Origin: Deinococcus sp. Leaf326
GTDB lineage: Bacteria > Deinococcota > Deinococci > Deinococcales > Deinococcaceae
Length of the DNA: 64,000 nucleotides
NCBI RefSeq assembly: GCF_001424185.1
Contig: NZ_LMOM01000013.1
Span: 1 to 64,000, forward strand
Direction of reading: 5' to 3'
Part shown: positions 63,125 through 64,000 of the stretch, in pieces
Position numbering within the stretch: position 1 is the first letter of the stretch
Layout of the letters: every line of letters starts with the position of its first letter
Program-made: the position numbers and the translations under genes
The notes under the pieces: generated by a model
Told to the model about the DNA's origin: nothing
What the model saw: the letters and a program-made list of their open reading frames with translations, nothing else
Database searches by the model: none

Positions 63125-64000
63125 TCAGGCGTCGCGCCGCAGCCTGCCGCACCACCACCATGCCGCAGCACACAGCACGAAACTCAGGGCGAAGACGGGC
63201 GTGTAGCCCGCGCGGTCGGCGATGAGGCCACCCACGACCGGAGTGAACAGGGCGGCGCCCACCAGCGTGTTCAGCGTGCCGATGTAGCGGCTGCGTGCGC
63301 CGTCGGGGGCAATGTTGAGCAGGTGGTTGGTATGGCCCAGGTTGAACCCCTGCGCCGCCACGCTCGTCAGGATGAACACGCCCAGATAGGCCCAGGCTCC
63401 GAGATCCAGCGCCCCCACCGTGAAGGCCCAGACCGGCGCGAGGCCGTAGAACACGCTGGCGTAGCGGATGATCCGGCGCGAGCCCTTGCGCTCGGCGACG
63501 CGCTGCCACACCACGTTCGACAGCGGCGCGGCGGCCGTGAGGGCCATCACAAAGGCCCCCAGGATCGCCGCCGGAAAGTGCAGGGCGCGCAGGGCGTACA
63601 CCGCAAAAAAGGGTTCGCTCATGCTCGCGCCGGCCAGCAGCAGCCGCACCGTCAGGAAGGCCCGGAAGTGCGGGTCGCGCAGTGTCTCGGGAATAGCGCG
63701 CAGCTCGCCCCGGAACCCCTGGGGGGGCAGCGGCGGGTCGGGAGGCTCATTGACCAGCCCGAAGACCCAGTAGCCGAAGGTGTAGGCGACGGTACCCAGC
63801 GCGAACAGCAGCGCGTAGTTGAGCGGAAAGGCGAGGTCCGAGCCCAGCACCGCGCGCACGACCAGGCCCGCCCCGAAGGCCAGCAGCCCGCCGTACAGGT
63901 TGCGCGTCCCAAAAAAGCGCGGGCGGCGGTCCGGCGAGACCGTCTTGCTGACCACCTCCAGAAACGGCAGGCCCGCCACACCCGAGGCCAGGGCGTTGGC
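63125..64000 (-). CDS. MFS transporter, 5' end beyond the window
   Basis: At least 292 residues are visible; the frame runs on to base 64000 as ANALASGVAG, so the N-terminus is outside. About eight hydrophobic segments remain, plus loops with ERKGSRRIIRY and LNTLVGAALFTPVVGG. It is a major-facilitator-type transporter of unknown substrate. GTG at 63979 is in frame but is probably internal. Confidence 0.8.
   Translation of the reverse strand, partial: ANALASGVAGLPFLEVVSKTVSPDRRPRFFGTRNLYGGLLAFGAGLVVRAVLGSDLAFPLNYALLFALGTVAYTFGYWVFGLVNEPPDPPLPPQGFRGELRAIPETLRDPHFRAFLTVRLLLAGASMSEPFFAVYALRALHFPAAILGAFVMALTAAAPLSNVVWQRVAERKGSRRIIRYASVFYGLAPVWAFTVGALDLGAWAYLGVFILTSVAAQGFNLGHTNHLLNIAPDGARSRYIGTLNTLVGAALFTPVVGGLIADRAGYTPVFALSFVLCAAAWWWCGRLRRDA

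Overview
The window is GC-rich, densely packed bacterial chromosome that looks like Deinococcus (Deinococcota). The grounds are inference from the sequence. Gene content fits: RecQ with tandem HRDC domains, an EndoIII paralogue, TerC, a PRC-barrel protein, a TAXI-type TRAP transporter and a Thermus/Deinococcus-type glucan phosphorylase. More than twenty genes also carry a TANNNT -10 box only 5-9 nt before the start codon, the leaderless promoter layout known from Deinococcus. I count 53 intact or window-truncated protein genes, one frameshifted gene and a 25-codon ORF. I see no rRNA, tRNA, CRISPR array or insertion sequence.

Layout. 0.1-2 kb: coupled P-loop ATPase and enolase-superfamily epimerase. 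2.2-4.2 kb: PRC-barrel protein with internal repeats. 4.2-6.3 kb: ABC exporter. 6.3-9.9 kb: EndoIII-like protein, TerC, TetR, HAD phosphatase. 9.9-14.2 kb: secreted protein, twin-ATPase ABC protein, PNPOx-like flavoprotein, SPFH/NfeD pair. 14.2-19.1 kb: envelope operon (one-TM protein, class A PBP, vWA protein, four-TM protein). 19.2-22.2 kb: class-3 lipase with two tandem paralogous lipoproteins. 22.4-30.4 kb: ABC transport genes (sugar-type ATPase, amino-acid binding protein and permease, peptide DppA/B/C) and a TspO-like protein. 30.7-39 kb: RecQ, DUF1622, HAD, PhzF-like, LGFP-repeat protein, MarR, 6-phosphogluconate dehydrogenase. 39-49.1 kb: cupin and AlaX, 5'-nucleotidase, glucan phosphorylase, RhtA-like exporter, proB, proA. 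49.1-49.6 kb: a small AT-richer island with a broken gene. 49.6-57.7 kb: ispH, phospholipase-D-like protein, and aroE translationally coupled to a CHASE/PAS histidine kinase and a receiver-kinase. 57.8-64 kb: OsmC, lipoprotein, TRAP-TAXI transporter, GlnQ-type ATPase, and an MFS gene cut by the window edge.

Most of the content is housekeeping and transport. The least ordinary parts are five. (1) The lipase with overlapping, duplicated lipoproteins resembles a phospholipase effector/immunity module. (2) The EndoIII homologue has Arg where the AP-lyase Lys should be. (3) A degenerate match to the radiation/desiccation response motif lies upstream of terC. (4) A frameshifted small gene sits in an AT-rich island behind ispH. 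(5) The PBP/vWA/membrane operon and the aroE-kinase-kinase operon are unusual combinations.
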